From assembly GCA_031552825.1 (NCBI GenBank), contig JAVBMD010000038.1, positions 1-9,148 of the forward strand: a stretch of DNA of 9,148 nucleotides. Direction: 5' to 3'. The notes below the pieces were generated by a model. The model was not told the origin of the DNA. It was given only the letters and a program-made list of their open reading frames with translations, and did no database searches. This stretch comes from WQXF01 sp031552825 (GTDB taxonomy: Bacteria > Bacillota > Clostridia > Christensenellales > Aristaeellaceae). The number at the start of each line of letters is the position of its first letter. Position 1 is the stretch's first letter. The position numbers and the translations under genes were made by a program. Below are positions 1-5,958 of this stretch, one piece after another.

Positions 1-1
1 G

Positions 2-211
2 CTACTTTTGCAATCGGGTGTTACGCGCGCCATCGAAAGACTGGAGCTATTGCCCTATCACGCGCTGGGGCGCGACAAATACGCGGCGCTGGGGCTTACG
101 TTACCGCGCGCGTTTATGCCGCCCACGGCGGCGCGCATGCGTGCGCTGGCGGATGCGTGCGGGGGGTTGGCGCTTGAGGTGGTCGCGCAGACATGGGGGC
201 TGGAGCCCTAG
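2..211 (+). CDS. Glycyl-radical enzyme activating protein, C-terminal fragment (pyruvate formate-lyase activase-like)
   Basis: Only the last 69 residues are present; the frame is open to the left edge, so the true start lies outside. The segment IERLELLPYHALGRDKYAALG matches the conserved tail of pyruvate formate-lyase activating enzyme (E. coli PflA has ELLPYHELGKHKW), where LLPYH-x-LG-x-x-K-[YW] precedes the last helices. Members of this family are cytosolic radical SAM proteins that use a 4Fe-4S cluster and S-adenosylmethionine to place a glycyl radical on their partner enzyme. The CX3CX2C cluster motif would be upstream and cannot be checked here, and neither can the exact partner (PFL, a glycerol or choline-type glycyl-radical enzyme). 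This is the only plus-strand gene; it converges on the VanW-family gene. A Rex repressor gene close by fits fermentative metabolism, but that link is inference. Confidence 0.85.
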   Translation, partial: LLLQSGVTRAIERLELLPYHALGRDKYAALGLTLPRAFMPPTAARMRALADACGGLALEVVAQTWGLEP

Positions 212-215
212 AGGA

Positions 216-233
216 CTGCTCCCAAAGGAGCAG
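216..233. terminator. Hairpin between convergent genes, possible (bidirectional) terminator
   Basis: Five bases after the activase stop codon, CTGCTCC (216-222) and GGAGCAG (227-233) form a perfect 7-bp stem with a 4-base CAAA loop. There is no good run of T on either side, so it is a weak candidate for an intrinsic terminator, though its position between two convergent stop codons fits. The rest of the 105-base gap (212-316) holds competing foldings: CCAAAGG at 222-228 can also pair with CCTTTGG at 248-254, and CCGAT/ATCGG (292-296/300-304) makes a small hairpin just past the VanW-gene stop. Confidence 0.45.
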
Positions 234-316
234 GGCTTTCCGATCGCCCTTTGGAAACCTTCGGGGTCGCCCTCGCAAGTGTATAGGGCAACCGATGGTA
301 TCGGCATCTATCGCGC

Positions 317-1930
317 TTAGTTAAAATAGATCTCCTTCTGCACCGGCGGATACTCGGTGCGCCACAGCTTGGTGCGCTCCACCTCGGCGCCGTTCACAAA
401 ATACACCTTGAAGGTATCCACCACATAGCCGGTTCTCTTTTGCTTGGCGACCTTCTGCGTGCCCGGCGCCAAATCCAGCGAGCGGGTATAGATCACCTCG
501 CTGGAAGGCTCCCGCTCTTGCACGGTGGTGCTGCGCAGATCGATGGTGCGCCCGCCCTCCGGCATCCGGCCATAGACCTCCACGGTAACCACCTGATCGG
601 CGTACCAAGCGACGATGAATACCGGCATATCCTGGTTGTTACGGAACTTGAAGTCCAAGCGCGGCCAGTCCACGGCGGCGTCCTCGCCCTTGGGCACGTA
701 GGTGGAAGGCCACGAGTGGCGCGAGCGCGCGACGATCTCTAGGTCGGCGCGCACCACGGCGTTGAACAGCGTGGAGGAGGTTTGGCAAACGCCGCCGCCG
801 GTTTCGTCGACCAATTGCCCCTGCTGGATGGCCCCGGCCTCGCGGTAGCCCTTTTGCGCGGTGCGCTGGCCCGTACACTCGTTGAAGGACATCGTCTCCC
901 CGGGCAACAGCACCTTGCCGTTGATAGCCTGCGCGGAAAGCGCAATGTTGGTGTTGCGGTTGTTGTCGGTGGTGGTCTTGGTGCTATAGGAGGCAATGCG
1001 GCCAAAGCTGTTGGCGATGTCGGCTTGGCGCAGCCTGGGCTGCACCGTTTCAACCTGCACCTGCACTTCGGCGTTGTATTGCTTGGCGTCCAGCGTGGCG
1101 GTCACATCGTTAAACAACTTCTCGGCGTTGGCCTGATAGCCCACCTGCTCCGGCTCAAACACGAAGCTGCGGGCGTTGGGGTCGAAGGCGGTCAGCCGCG
1201 CGTCGGTGGCAGGCACATTGATGCGCCCCACCACCAGATCGGTCAGCTCGCGCACCTTTTCGCGATCATAGCCCCACTCGCTTGTGAGGTTGATGCCGTA
1301 GGTTTCGATGGAGCGCACCTCGCCGTAGCGCTTGCTCAGGCTGCCGCTGCGCCCCGGCGCATAGGCCACGCGCACGGCGCTTTCATACTTCGCGCCCACC
1401 GGCACCTGCGAGGAATCGATGCGCCAGCGCGTTTCGCCATAGGCGATGCTCAGCGCAAACTCGGCGCTGCGCTGCTGCGATTGCGCGGCAAGCAGCGCCA
1501 TCGCCTCTTCTCGGGTTTTGCCGGAAACATCGATGCCGTCGATGTGGGTGTTGGGATAAAACGTGCTCCGATGCACCTTCTCGCGAATCGCCAAATGCTG
1601 CGCGTAGCGCGCGAGCTCCCCCTGAACAAACCAACCGGCCAGCGCCAGCGCGCCAAGGCATACCAAGATCACCGGCCATACCCAAACCGGATTTTTTCTA
1701 TCGCGAGGCGGGCGGCGACGCCCATTGCCGCCGCCCGGCGCGTATTCTTCCTGCACGTTGCGCGGAATCTCCACGCGCACCGGCCGCTGCTGATACGGCT
1801 CATACGGGTTCATGCGCTCCATCGGCGGCCGGAAAAGCGGCTGCTCGTCCATCGGCATCATCTGGCGCACGCCCTGCTCCGCCTTGGGACGCGAAGTGCG
1901 CGTATCCGGCGGCCTTTGCCCGCTGTCCAC
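317..1930 (-). CDS. VanW family membrane-anchored cell-envelope protein with putative peptidoglycan-binding and G5-like domains
   Basis: A 537-residue protein. Residues 1-80 are a proline/arginine-rich cytoplasmic tail. A single membrane anchor lies at about 82-103 (VWVWPVILVCLGALALAGWF), after which the protein is probably extracellular. Residues 120-300 resemble the putative peptidoglycan-binding domain often found before VanW domains (TFYPNTHIDGIDVSGKTREEA). The VanW domain is about 308-455, with LLPGETMSFNECTG, GYREAG, GGGVCQTSSTLFNA (379-391) and SWPSTYVPKGEDAAVDWP. The end (about 485-537, PGTQKVAKQKRTGYVVDTF) resembles a G5 domain. The biochemical role of VanW proteins is unknown; the name comes from vancomycin-resistance clusters, and its presence here does not imply resistance. 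The GTG start at 1930 is chosen because GGGAGGG sits 8 bases upstream (1938-1944). It begins 26 bases after the rex stop, so it is probably co-transcribed with rex. Confidence 0.88.
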   Translation of the reverse strand: MDSGQRPPDTRTSRPKAEQGVRQMMPMDEQPLFRPPMERMNPYEPYQQRPVRVEIPRNVQEEYAPGGGNGRRRPPRDRKNPVWVWPVILVCLGALALAGWFVQGELARYAQHLAIREKVHRSTFYPNTHIDGIDVSGKTREEAMALLAAQSQQRSAEFALSIAYGETRWRIDSSQVPVGAKYESAVRVAYAPGRSGSLSKRYGEVRSIETYGINLTSEWGYDREKVRELTDLVVGRINVPATDARLTAFDPNARSFVFEPEQVGYQANAEKLFNDVTATLDAKQYNAEVQVQVETVQPRLRQADIANSFGRIASYSTKTTTDNNRNTNIALSAQAINGKVLLPGETMSFNECTGQRTAQKGYREAGAIQQGQLVDETGGGVCQTSSTLFNAVVRADLEIVARSRHSWPSTYVPKGEDAAVDWPRLDFKFRNNQDMPVFIVAWYADQVVTVEVYGRMPEGGRTIDLRSTTVQEREPSSEVIYTRSLDLAPGTQKVAKQKRTGYVVDTFKVYFVNGAEVERTKLWRTEYPPVQKEIYFN

Positions 1931-1956
1931 GAAGCTTCCCTCCCAGCGTTATAGGA

Positions 1957-2598
1957 TCAATCCTGCTGCTCCTTCTCACGCATTCGGAAGGTCAGCATAA
2001 ACAGACTATCGGTCAGGTGAACGTTTTTCACCATCACCTCCGGCGGCCCCACAAGGTCCACCGGCGCAAAATTCCACACGGCGCGCACGCCGCCCTGTAC
2101 CAGCCGCTCGAACAATGTCCGCGCGCTTTCCGAGGGCACGGCCAGCACCGCGATATCCACCGCATGCGCCGCAAGCCAATCCTCCAGCCGGTCGATGGAC
2201 TGCACCGGCGTGCCTTGCACGTCCACGCCCACCAGCGCGGGCGAAGCGTCAAACAGCGCGCTAATCTCCACCCCTTCGCGGCGGAAGGAGGGATAGTTGG
2301 CCACGGCGCGGCCAATGTTTCCGGCGCCGACGATGATGGTATGGTAAGCGCGCGTCAGCCCGAGAATCTCGCCGATGCGCTGCTTGAGCTCGCTTACATG
2401 ATACCCATAGCCCTGCTGGCCGAAACCTCCGAAGCAGTTCAAATCCTGCCGGATTTGCGATGCGGTGAGCCCCATGCGCTGGCTAAGTTCGCGGGAGGAG
2501 GTGCGCGCCTCCCCGGCGGCTTCCAGTTCACGCAGGTGCCGGTAGTAACCTGGCAGGCGGCGCACTACCGCCTCGGATACATACGGACTCTTGCTCAC
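1957..2598 (-). CDS. rex: Redox-sensing transcriptional repressor Rex
   Basis: A 213-residue protein of the usual Rex length. The N-terminal winged helix (about 1-80) includes SQIRQDLNCFGGFGQQGYGY, the DNA-recognition region. The Rossmann domain (about 85-213) carries the dinucleotide motif GAGNIGRA (91-98) and AVWNFAPVDL, and ends in the swapped C-terminal helix (DSLFMLTFRMRE). Rex is a homodimer that binds DNA when NAD+ is high and releases it when NADH rises, de-repressing fermentation and NADH-oxidising genes. The GTG at 2598 is preferred over an in-frame ATG at 2652: AAGGAGG lies 8 bases upstream (2607-2613), and the longer start would lie upstream of the predicted -10 box. The recognition segment reads QDLNCFGGFG rather than the KDLSYFGEFG type of Bacillus, so its operator may differ slightly. 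It is followed closely by the VanW-family gene. Confidence 0.97.
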   Translation of the reverse strand: MSKSPYVSEAVVRRLPGYYRHLRELEAAGEARTSSRELSQRMGLTASQIRQDLNCFGGFGQQGYGYHVSELKQRIGEILGLTRAYHTIIVGAGNIGRAVANYPSFRREGVEISALFDASPALVGVDVQGTPVQSIDRLEDWLAAHAVDIAVLAVPSESARTLFERLVQGGVRAVWNFAPVDLVGPPEVMVKNVHLTDSLFMLTFRMREKEQQD

Positions 2599-2606
2599 TG
2601 GCGATG

Positions 2607-2613
2607 CCTCCTT
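2607..2613 (-). promoter_or_regulatory. rex ribosome binding site (decides start)
   Basis: AAGGAGG on the minus strand, 8 bases before the GTG at 2598. It fixes the rex start there and not at the ATG 54 bases upstream. Confidence 0.85.
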
Positions 2614-2633
2614 CTGTACAAACAAATGTTTTA

Positions 2634-2648
2634 TGCATGTAGTATGCA
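2634..2648. promoter_or_regulatory. Palindrome over the rex -10 region, candidate operator
   Basis: TGCAT (2634-2638) and ATGCA (2644-2648) form a perfect inverted repeat with a 5-base spacer covering the -10 box and probable start site. A second short palindrome, AAAC-AAAT-GTTT, lies next to it toward the gene (around 2620-2631). Neither is the classic Rex box (TTGTTAA-n4-TTAACAA type), so the regulator is unknown; autoregulation by Rex is possible but not shown. Confidence 0.4.
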
Positions 2649-2669
2649 CCAATCAAGACCGCTTGTCAA
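2641..2669 (-). promoter_or_regulatory. Sigma-A type promoter of rex
   Basis: On the minus strand a perfect -35 TTGACA (2664-2669) is separated by exactly 17 bases from a -10 CATACT (2641-2646, 4 of 6 consensus). Transcription would begin near 2634, giving a leader of about 35 bases that contains the rex ribosome binding site. It lies downstream of the terminator of the preceding operon, so rex and the VanW gene form their own transcription unit. Confidence 0.75.
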
Positions 2670-2729
2670 CTCACTTTGCCGGGGCAGCCGACCTTTGTCC
2701 GCCAGAATAAATCCAATGTTCACATAACG

Positions 2730-2756
2730 AAAAAGAGGACCGCTTATGCGACCCTC
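2730..2756 (-). terminator. Rho-independent terminator of the nfeD-floA-lytTR operon
   Basis: Read on the minus strand, GAGGGTCGC and GCGGTCCTC form a 9-bp stem (two G-U pairs) with an ATAA loop (2735-2756), followed directly by TTTTT (2734-2730). This is the only strong intrinsic terminator in the window. It lies 158 bases past the LytTR stop codon, beyond the palindromic element. Confidence 0.85.
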
Positions 2757-2757
2757 A
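2735..2757. repeat. 23-bp direct repeat, copy 1 (terminator hairpin)
   Basis: Nearly identical (22 of 23 bases; C at 2740 against T at 2899) to 2894-2916. The repeat is itself a hairpin: GAGGACCGC, TTAT loop, GCGACCCTC. This copy is followed on the minus strand by the T run and so acts as the terminator. The two copies bracket the long palindrome at 2772-2895. Confidence 0.9.
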
Positions 2758-2771
2758 GGCTATCAACAAAG

Positions 2772-2895
2772 TCAGACCGTCGAAAAATGTCCAGATGTGG
2801 GCGAAGCACAAGCGTGTCCGCAGGAGGCGTACACTGGTACGCCGACAAGGCGCGCGCTGGGCTGAACCCGCAGATGGGCGTTTTCGACGGTCTGA
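2772..2895. repeat. Long imperfect palindrome with 15-bp perfect terminal inverted repeats (non-coding, MITE/REP-like)
   Basis: TCAGACCGTCGAAAA at 2772-2786 is exactly repeated in inverse at 2881-2895. The centre holds a second perfect inverted repeat, GGCGTAC-ACTG-GTACGCC (2826-2843), centred within about one base of the outer pair. The arms between also pair imperfectly (AGC…AGCG near 2806-2814 with CGCT…GCT near 2856-2863, and TGTGGG near 2796-2801 with CCCGCA near 2868-2873). The whole 124 bases can therefore fold as one bulged hairpin. No convincing gene lies in it. The layout is like a small non-autonomous mobile element or dispersed palindromic repeat; that identity is inference, because copies elsewhere in the genome cannot be seen. 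Confidence 0.7.
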
Positions 2896-2916
2896 GGATC
2901 GCTTATGCGACCCTCA
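2894..2916. repeat. 23-bp direct repeat, copy 2, overlapping the LytTR stop codon
   Basis: The second copy of the hairpin repeat; it includes the TGA stop of the response regulator (2914-2916) and overlaps the right terminal inverted repeat by two bases. On the minus strand the stem GAGGGTCGC/GCGATCCTC is intact but is followed by AGACCGTCG and not by a T run, so this copy is probably a poor terminator on its own. Confidence 0.85.
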
Positions 2917-3705
2917 TGAAAACCTGCGCTCCAGTTCCTCATACTTTTCGTGCGTAATCAGCGCATCGTGCTGCGTGCCGCGCAGGCGGGCGACGTACGT
3001 CCAACGGCCATAGGGCGTGATGTTGTCGATGTGCTGCAGGTTGATGATGTACGACTTGTGGCACCGGAAAAACAGCGCCGGATCCAGCCGGGTTTCCATC
3101 TCGCTCATCGCGTCGCTGGTCACATACCGCTTGTCGCCGGTGGCGTAGAGCACCGTGGCGCGATCCTCCCGCTGCACGAGCAGGATGTCCTCCATGTCGA
3201 GGAACTGCACGCCTTCGCGGTGGCGGAGCATCAACCGACCCGTGACGGTTTGCTGCTCCGGCACAAACGCGCGCGGCGGTTTGGGCGCGGCCTGCGCGGG
3301 CGCCTCCTGTGCGGGCACCTCCTGCGCGCGATGCCCCAGCACCTCGCGCACGCGCTGCAGGGTTTGCTCGGCGCGCTCCAGCTTAAAGGGCTTGAGGAGG
3401 TAATCGAAAGCATACACCGAAAACGCGTCGGCCATGTACTGCTCGTGGGCGGTGGCAAATATGATGATGGTAAACGGGTCGGTGTCCTGTATGACGCGGG
3501 CGCACTCCACGCCGGTCTTGCCCGGCATCTCTACGTCCAGGATCACCACCTGCGGGCGGGCGCTTTCTACCAGCGCCAACAGTTCCGGCCCGCTCTGCGC
3601 CTCGCCTACGATGGAGAAGCCCCCGGCGCGCTCCACGATCTGCCGCATGATGCGGCGCATGTCCGCATCGTCGTCGGCGATGGCCATGGTTATCAGCGGC
3701 GCCAT
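2914..3705 (-). CDS. LytTR-family response regulator (REC + LytTR DNA-binding domain)
   Basis: A 263-residue two-domain regulator. The receiver domain (about 4-120) has the acidic cluster D11-D13, the phospho-acceptor D57 (VVILDVEMPG), T85 in FATAH and K105 in LLKPF, so it looks phosphorylatable. An alanine/proline/glutamate-rich linker (about 128-148) leads to a LytTR domain (about 152-260) with FFRCHKSYIINL and the beta-rich core ending THEKYEELERRF. LytTR regulators usually act with 5TM- or HPK10-type sensor kinases on cell-surface, autolysis or quorum genes; no kinase is present here. The ATG at 3705 has AAGGGG 6 bases upstream; a longer frame toward 3876 has no support. The start overlaps the end of the preceding gene by 13 bases, indicating translational coupling. 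The stop codon lies inside the 23-bp hairpin repeat. Confidence 0.93.
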   Translation of the reverse strand: MAPLITMAIADDDADMRRIMRQIVERAGGFSIVGEAQSGPELLALVESARPQVVILDVEMPGKTGVECARVIQDTDPFTIIIFATAHEQYMADAFSVYAFDYLLKPFKLERAEQTLQRVREVLGHRAQEVPAQEAPAQAAPKPPRAFVPEQQTVTGRLMLRHREGVQFLDMEDILLVQREDRATVLYATGDKRYVTSDAMSEMETRLDPALFFRCHKSYIINLQHIDNITPYGRWTYVARLRGTQHDALITHEKYEELERRFS

Positions 3706-4295
3706 GGCGTACCCCTTCCCCGCTGCGCTGGCCGGGTCAGTATCTCGGCGAGCACCACGCCCTGCACCAGCGATTGCGCGTCGAGCCGAAGCGACCAATC
3801 GGGCAGCGCGCGCGACTCCGCAGGCTCCTCCTCCTCCTTGCGCTGATAGGCAGCCGGCAGCATATAGTCGTGGCAATCATCGGCGCCCTCCACGCCAAAG
3901 CCGGTCGGCGGCGTGCTGAACAGCGTATCGTGGCAGGCGTCCACGCCCTCGGTGCTCACATAGCTGTCCATCTCCCGCGTCATGGTCCGCAGCGCCGGAG
4001 CGAGCCGCTCCGGCTGCGCGGGCTGAATCACCGGAGCGGGCTTGGCTTGGGGCGCGGGCTTGGCGGGCTCAAAGGCGGTCTCGATCTTTTCCATCACCTC
4101 GCGCAGGGACGAGGGCATTTGGTCGGCGGGTACGCCGAGCATGCCTGCCCAACCGCCGCCCAGCGTCGTTTGCTTTTTCGGCGGGGTATTCGGCCGCCCT
4201 GGCTGCGCCTGCCTCTGCTTTTTCGCGTTGCGGGTGATGGAGCCAAAGACTCCCCAAACGATTACCGCGATGATGATCCCGATCATATCATCCAT
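3693..4295 (-). CDS. Unrecognised membrane-anchored protein with two EG-x-D-x-CHD repeats
   Basis: A 200-residue protein that I do not recognise as a named family. An N-terminal hydrophobic segment (about 4-20, MIGIIIAVIVWGVFGSI) is followed by basic residues (TRNAKKQR), predicting a membrane anchor with a cytoplasmic body. The middle is proline/alanine/lysine-rich (about 75-102). Two related units follow, EGVDACHD (116-123) and EGADDCHD (136-143), exactly 20 residues apart; the paired Cys-His could bind a metal, which is inference. After an acidic stretch (EEEEPAE) the end reads WSLRLDAQSLVQGVVLAEIL (167-186), a likely amphipathic or interaction helix. The ATG at 4295 is chosen because an AAAGGGGGG tract sits 6 bases upstream. 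It starts 36 bases after floA and overlaps the LytTR gene by 13 bases, so it probably works with one or both. Confidence 0.8.
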   Translation of the reverse strand: MDDMIGIIIAVIVWGVFGSITRNAKKQRQAQPGRPNTPPKKQTTLGGGWAGMLGVPADQMPSSLREVMEKIETAFEPAKPAPQAKPAPVIQPAQPERLAPALRTMTREMDSYVSTEGVDACHDTLFSTPPTGFGVEGADDCHDYMLPAAYQRKEEEEPAESRALPDWSLRLDAQSLVQGVVLAEILTRPAQRGRGTPWRR

Positions 4296-4331
4296 GCGCA
4301 TCCCCCCTTTCACCATGCTGTGCGGCGCGCA

Positions 4332-5348
4332 TTACTTCTTGGGGCGGTCGGCATCGGGCGCTTTTTCGGCGGGCTTGCCCGCGCTGGCGGTGGCGATGCC
4401 CTCGCGCATGGTGGTGTCGGCGATCACGTTCTGCATTTGGTAGTAGTCCATCACGCCCAGCTTGCCTTCGCGCAGCGCCGAAGCCATCGCGCGCGGCACC
4501 TCGCTCTCGGCCTCGACGACCTTGGCGCGCATCTCCTGCGTGTGCGCCTTCATCTCCTGCTCGTGGGCGACGGCCATGGCGCGGCGCTCCTCTGCCTTGG
4601 CCTGCGCGATGCGGCGGTCGGCCTCGGCCTGATCCATCTGCAACTGCGCGCCGATGTTGCGGCCCACGTCCACGTCGGCGATATCGATCGAAAGAATCTC
4701 AAACGCGGTACCGGCATCGAGGCCCTTGCTGAGCACCGTACGGCTGATTAGATCCGGATTCTCCAGCACCTGCTTGTGGGTCTCCGCCGAGCCGACGGTG
4801 GTGACGATGCCCTCGCCGACGCGGGCGATGACGGTTTCCTCGCCAGCGCCGCCGACCAAGCGCTCGATGTTGGCACGCACCGTAACCCGCGCCTTGGCGC
4901 GCAGCTCGATGCCGTCCTTGGCGATGGCGGCGACCACCGGGGTCTCGATGACCTTGGGGTTAACGCTCATCTGCACGGCCTGCAATACGTCGCGCCCGGC
5001 CAGATCGATGGCGCAGGCCTTTTCGAAGCCCAGCTCGATGTTGGCGCGCTGCGCGGCGATCAGCGCGTTGACCACGCGGTCGACGTTGCCGCCAGCCAGC
5101 ATGTGCGCCTCCAGTTTGCTCATGTTGAGCGAAAGCCCGGCCTTGGTGGCCTTAATCATCGGATGCACGATGCGCGCGGGTGAAACGCGGCGGATGCGCA
5201 TACCGACCAGCGTCGCGATGCTGACGTGTACGCCCGAAGCATGCGCGGAAATCCACAGGCCGAAGGGTACGAAGTTCAGGAAAACAATCATAAATATCAG
5301 CGCGACGACGACCAAGATCCCCACCAAGAGCATAGAGGTTTGTTCCAC
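4332..5348 (-). CDS. floA: Flotillin-like protein FloA (membrane microdomain scaffold)
   Basis: A 338-residue protein matching the YqfA/FloA family along its length. There is an N-terminal hydrophobic hairpin or anchor (about 7-35, LLVGILVVVALIFMIVFLNF…FGLWISAHASGV), then the SPFH/PHB-like region (about 40-235) with RIRRVSPARIVHPMIKATKAGL, the NVDRVVNALIAAQRANIEL segment and EILSIDIADVDVGRNIG. The C-terminal part (about 236-290) is a glutamate/alanine-rich coiled coil (QAEADRRIAQAKAEERRAMA), where flotillins oligomerise. The protein organises functional membrane microdomains and influences fluidity and the activity of sensor kinases and secretion systems. The GTG at 5348 follows an AAAGGGGGAAAGG tract. 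NfeD lies immediately upstream (67-base gap), the pairing known from Bacillus yqeZ-yqfA-yqfB. A lysine/aspartate tail ends the protein. Confidence 0.96.
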   Translation of the reverse strand: MEQTSMLLVGILVVVALIFMIVFLNFVPFGLWISAHASGVHVSIATLVGMRIRRVSPARIVHPMIKATKAGLSLNMSKLEAHMLAGGNVDRVVNALIAAQRANIELGFEKACAIDLAGRDVLQAVQMSVNPKVIETPVVAAIAKDGIELRAKARVTVRANIERLVGGAGEETVIARVGEGIVTTVGSAETHKQVLENPDLISRTVLSKGLDAGTAFEILSIDIADVDVGRNIGAQLQMDQAEADRRIAQAKAEERRAMAVAHEQEMKAHTQEMRAKVVEAESEVPRAMASALREGKLGVMDYYQMQNVIADTTMREGIATASAGKPAEKAPDADRPKK

Positions 5349-5415
5349 AATCCTTTCCCCCTTTGAAAATGCGTCATTTTATTGGATGAAACGCTTGCGC
5401 GTTTTAGCCCTCGAT

Positions 5416-5928
5416 CTATTCCGCGCTTTCGTCGGCCTTGCGCACCACGATACGCCCGCCTTCCACCTGCACGATGGTGACCCGCTGCCCCTTCTCGATA
5501 TAATCGCCCTCGGTAACGACGTTGAGGCGCACGCCGTCAAACTCCGCGATGCCCACCGGGCGCAGCACCGTCAGCGCCTCGCCGCTGCGATCCAGGAACA
5601 CCTGCATATCGGCGACGGAATCGTAACCCGCATCGCTGCTCTCGGTCACGTTCAGCACGAGGGGCGACTTAGCGAACGTGCCGCGCGCCGCCGATTTGAG
5701 CGAGATGGAAACCACGATCGCCAGCACCGCCAGCACCACGATGGTCATGCCCAGCCCGGCCATCGCGCCGTAGTTAGCCGCCGATACGCCGATGGACACC
5801 AGCAACAGCACGATGCCCGAAATGCCCGGCAGGCCGAACCCCGGCAAAAAAACCTCCACTACGATCAGCGCCATGCCCGCGATCATGCAGATCAGAATCG
5901 GCAGATTGGCCAAAACGAAATCCAACAC
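5416..5928 (-). CDS. nfeD: NfeD family membrane protein (short form, OB-fold C-terminus)
   Basis: A 170-residue protein from the chosen start. Three hydrophobic segments (about 8-27, 33-50 and 57-76) include the family hallmark EVFLPGFGLPG (25-35). A soluble OB-fold domain follows (about 108-166) with GEALTVLRPVGIAEFDGVRL and GDYIEKGQRVTIVQVEGGRI. The ClpP-like serine protease domain of long NfeD proteins is absent, so this is the short form that partners flotillin-like proteins. The start is uncertain: the GTG at 5928 has GGGGG (5940-5944) 11 bases upstream. An in-frame ATG at 6030 would overlap the preceding glycosylase gene by 11 bases and add 34 hydrophilic residues, but has no clear ribosome binding site. 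It begins 91 bases past the glycosylase stop and 67 bases before floA. Confidence 0.9.
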   Translation of the reverse strand: MLDFVLANLPILICMIAGMALIVVEVFLPGFGLPGISGIVLLLVSIGVSAANYGAMAGLGMTIVVLAVLAIVVSISLKSAARGTFAKSPLVLNVTESSDAGYDSVADMQVFLDRSGEALTVLRPVGIAEFDGVRLNVVTEGDYIEKGQRVTIVQVEGGRIVVRKADESAE

Positions 5929-5958
5929 CGGTATCACTTCCCCCTGTTTGATGCCTCC

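Noticed and set aside
317..1930. Vancomycin resistance gene
   Set aside because: VanW-domain proteins are common in Clostridia without any resistance cluster; no ligase, dehydrogenase or dipeptidase genes of a van operon are present.
782..1954. Plus-strand open frame of 390 codons opposite the VanW-family gene
   Set aside because: Long antisense frames are expected in GC-rich DNA; its translation is rich in His, Arg, Leu and Ala with no recognisable domain, while the minus-strand frame has clear VanW motifs and a ribosome binding site.
2599..2652. Longer Rex start at the ATG at 2652
   Set aside because: The extra 18 residues are not Rex-like, the ATG lies upstream of the predicted -10, and the GTG at 2598 has an ideal AAGGAGG.
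2715..2730. Possible Rex half-site (TGTGAA on the minus strand)
   Set aside because: Only one half-site is present with no matching inverted partner, and it lies downstream of a terminator and upstream of the rex -35, so there is no good basis to call an operator.
2735..2916. CRISPR array
   Set aside because: Only two direct repeats, 136 bases apart, with a palindromic and not spacer-like interior, and no cas genes.
2676..3013. Small plus-strand open frames across the palindromic element
   Set aside because: The peptides are translations of the inverted repeats and the antisense of the LytTR gene end; no ribosome binding site or family resemblance.
3706..3876. Longer N-terminus for the LytTR regulator
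   Set aside because: The added residues lie fully inside the preceding gene in another frame, are Ala/Arg/Gly-rich, and precede the first receiver beta strand; the ATG at 3705 has its own ribosome binding site.
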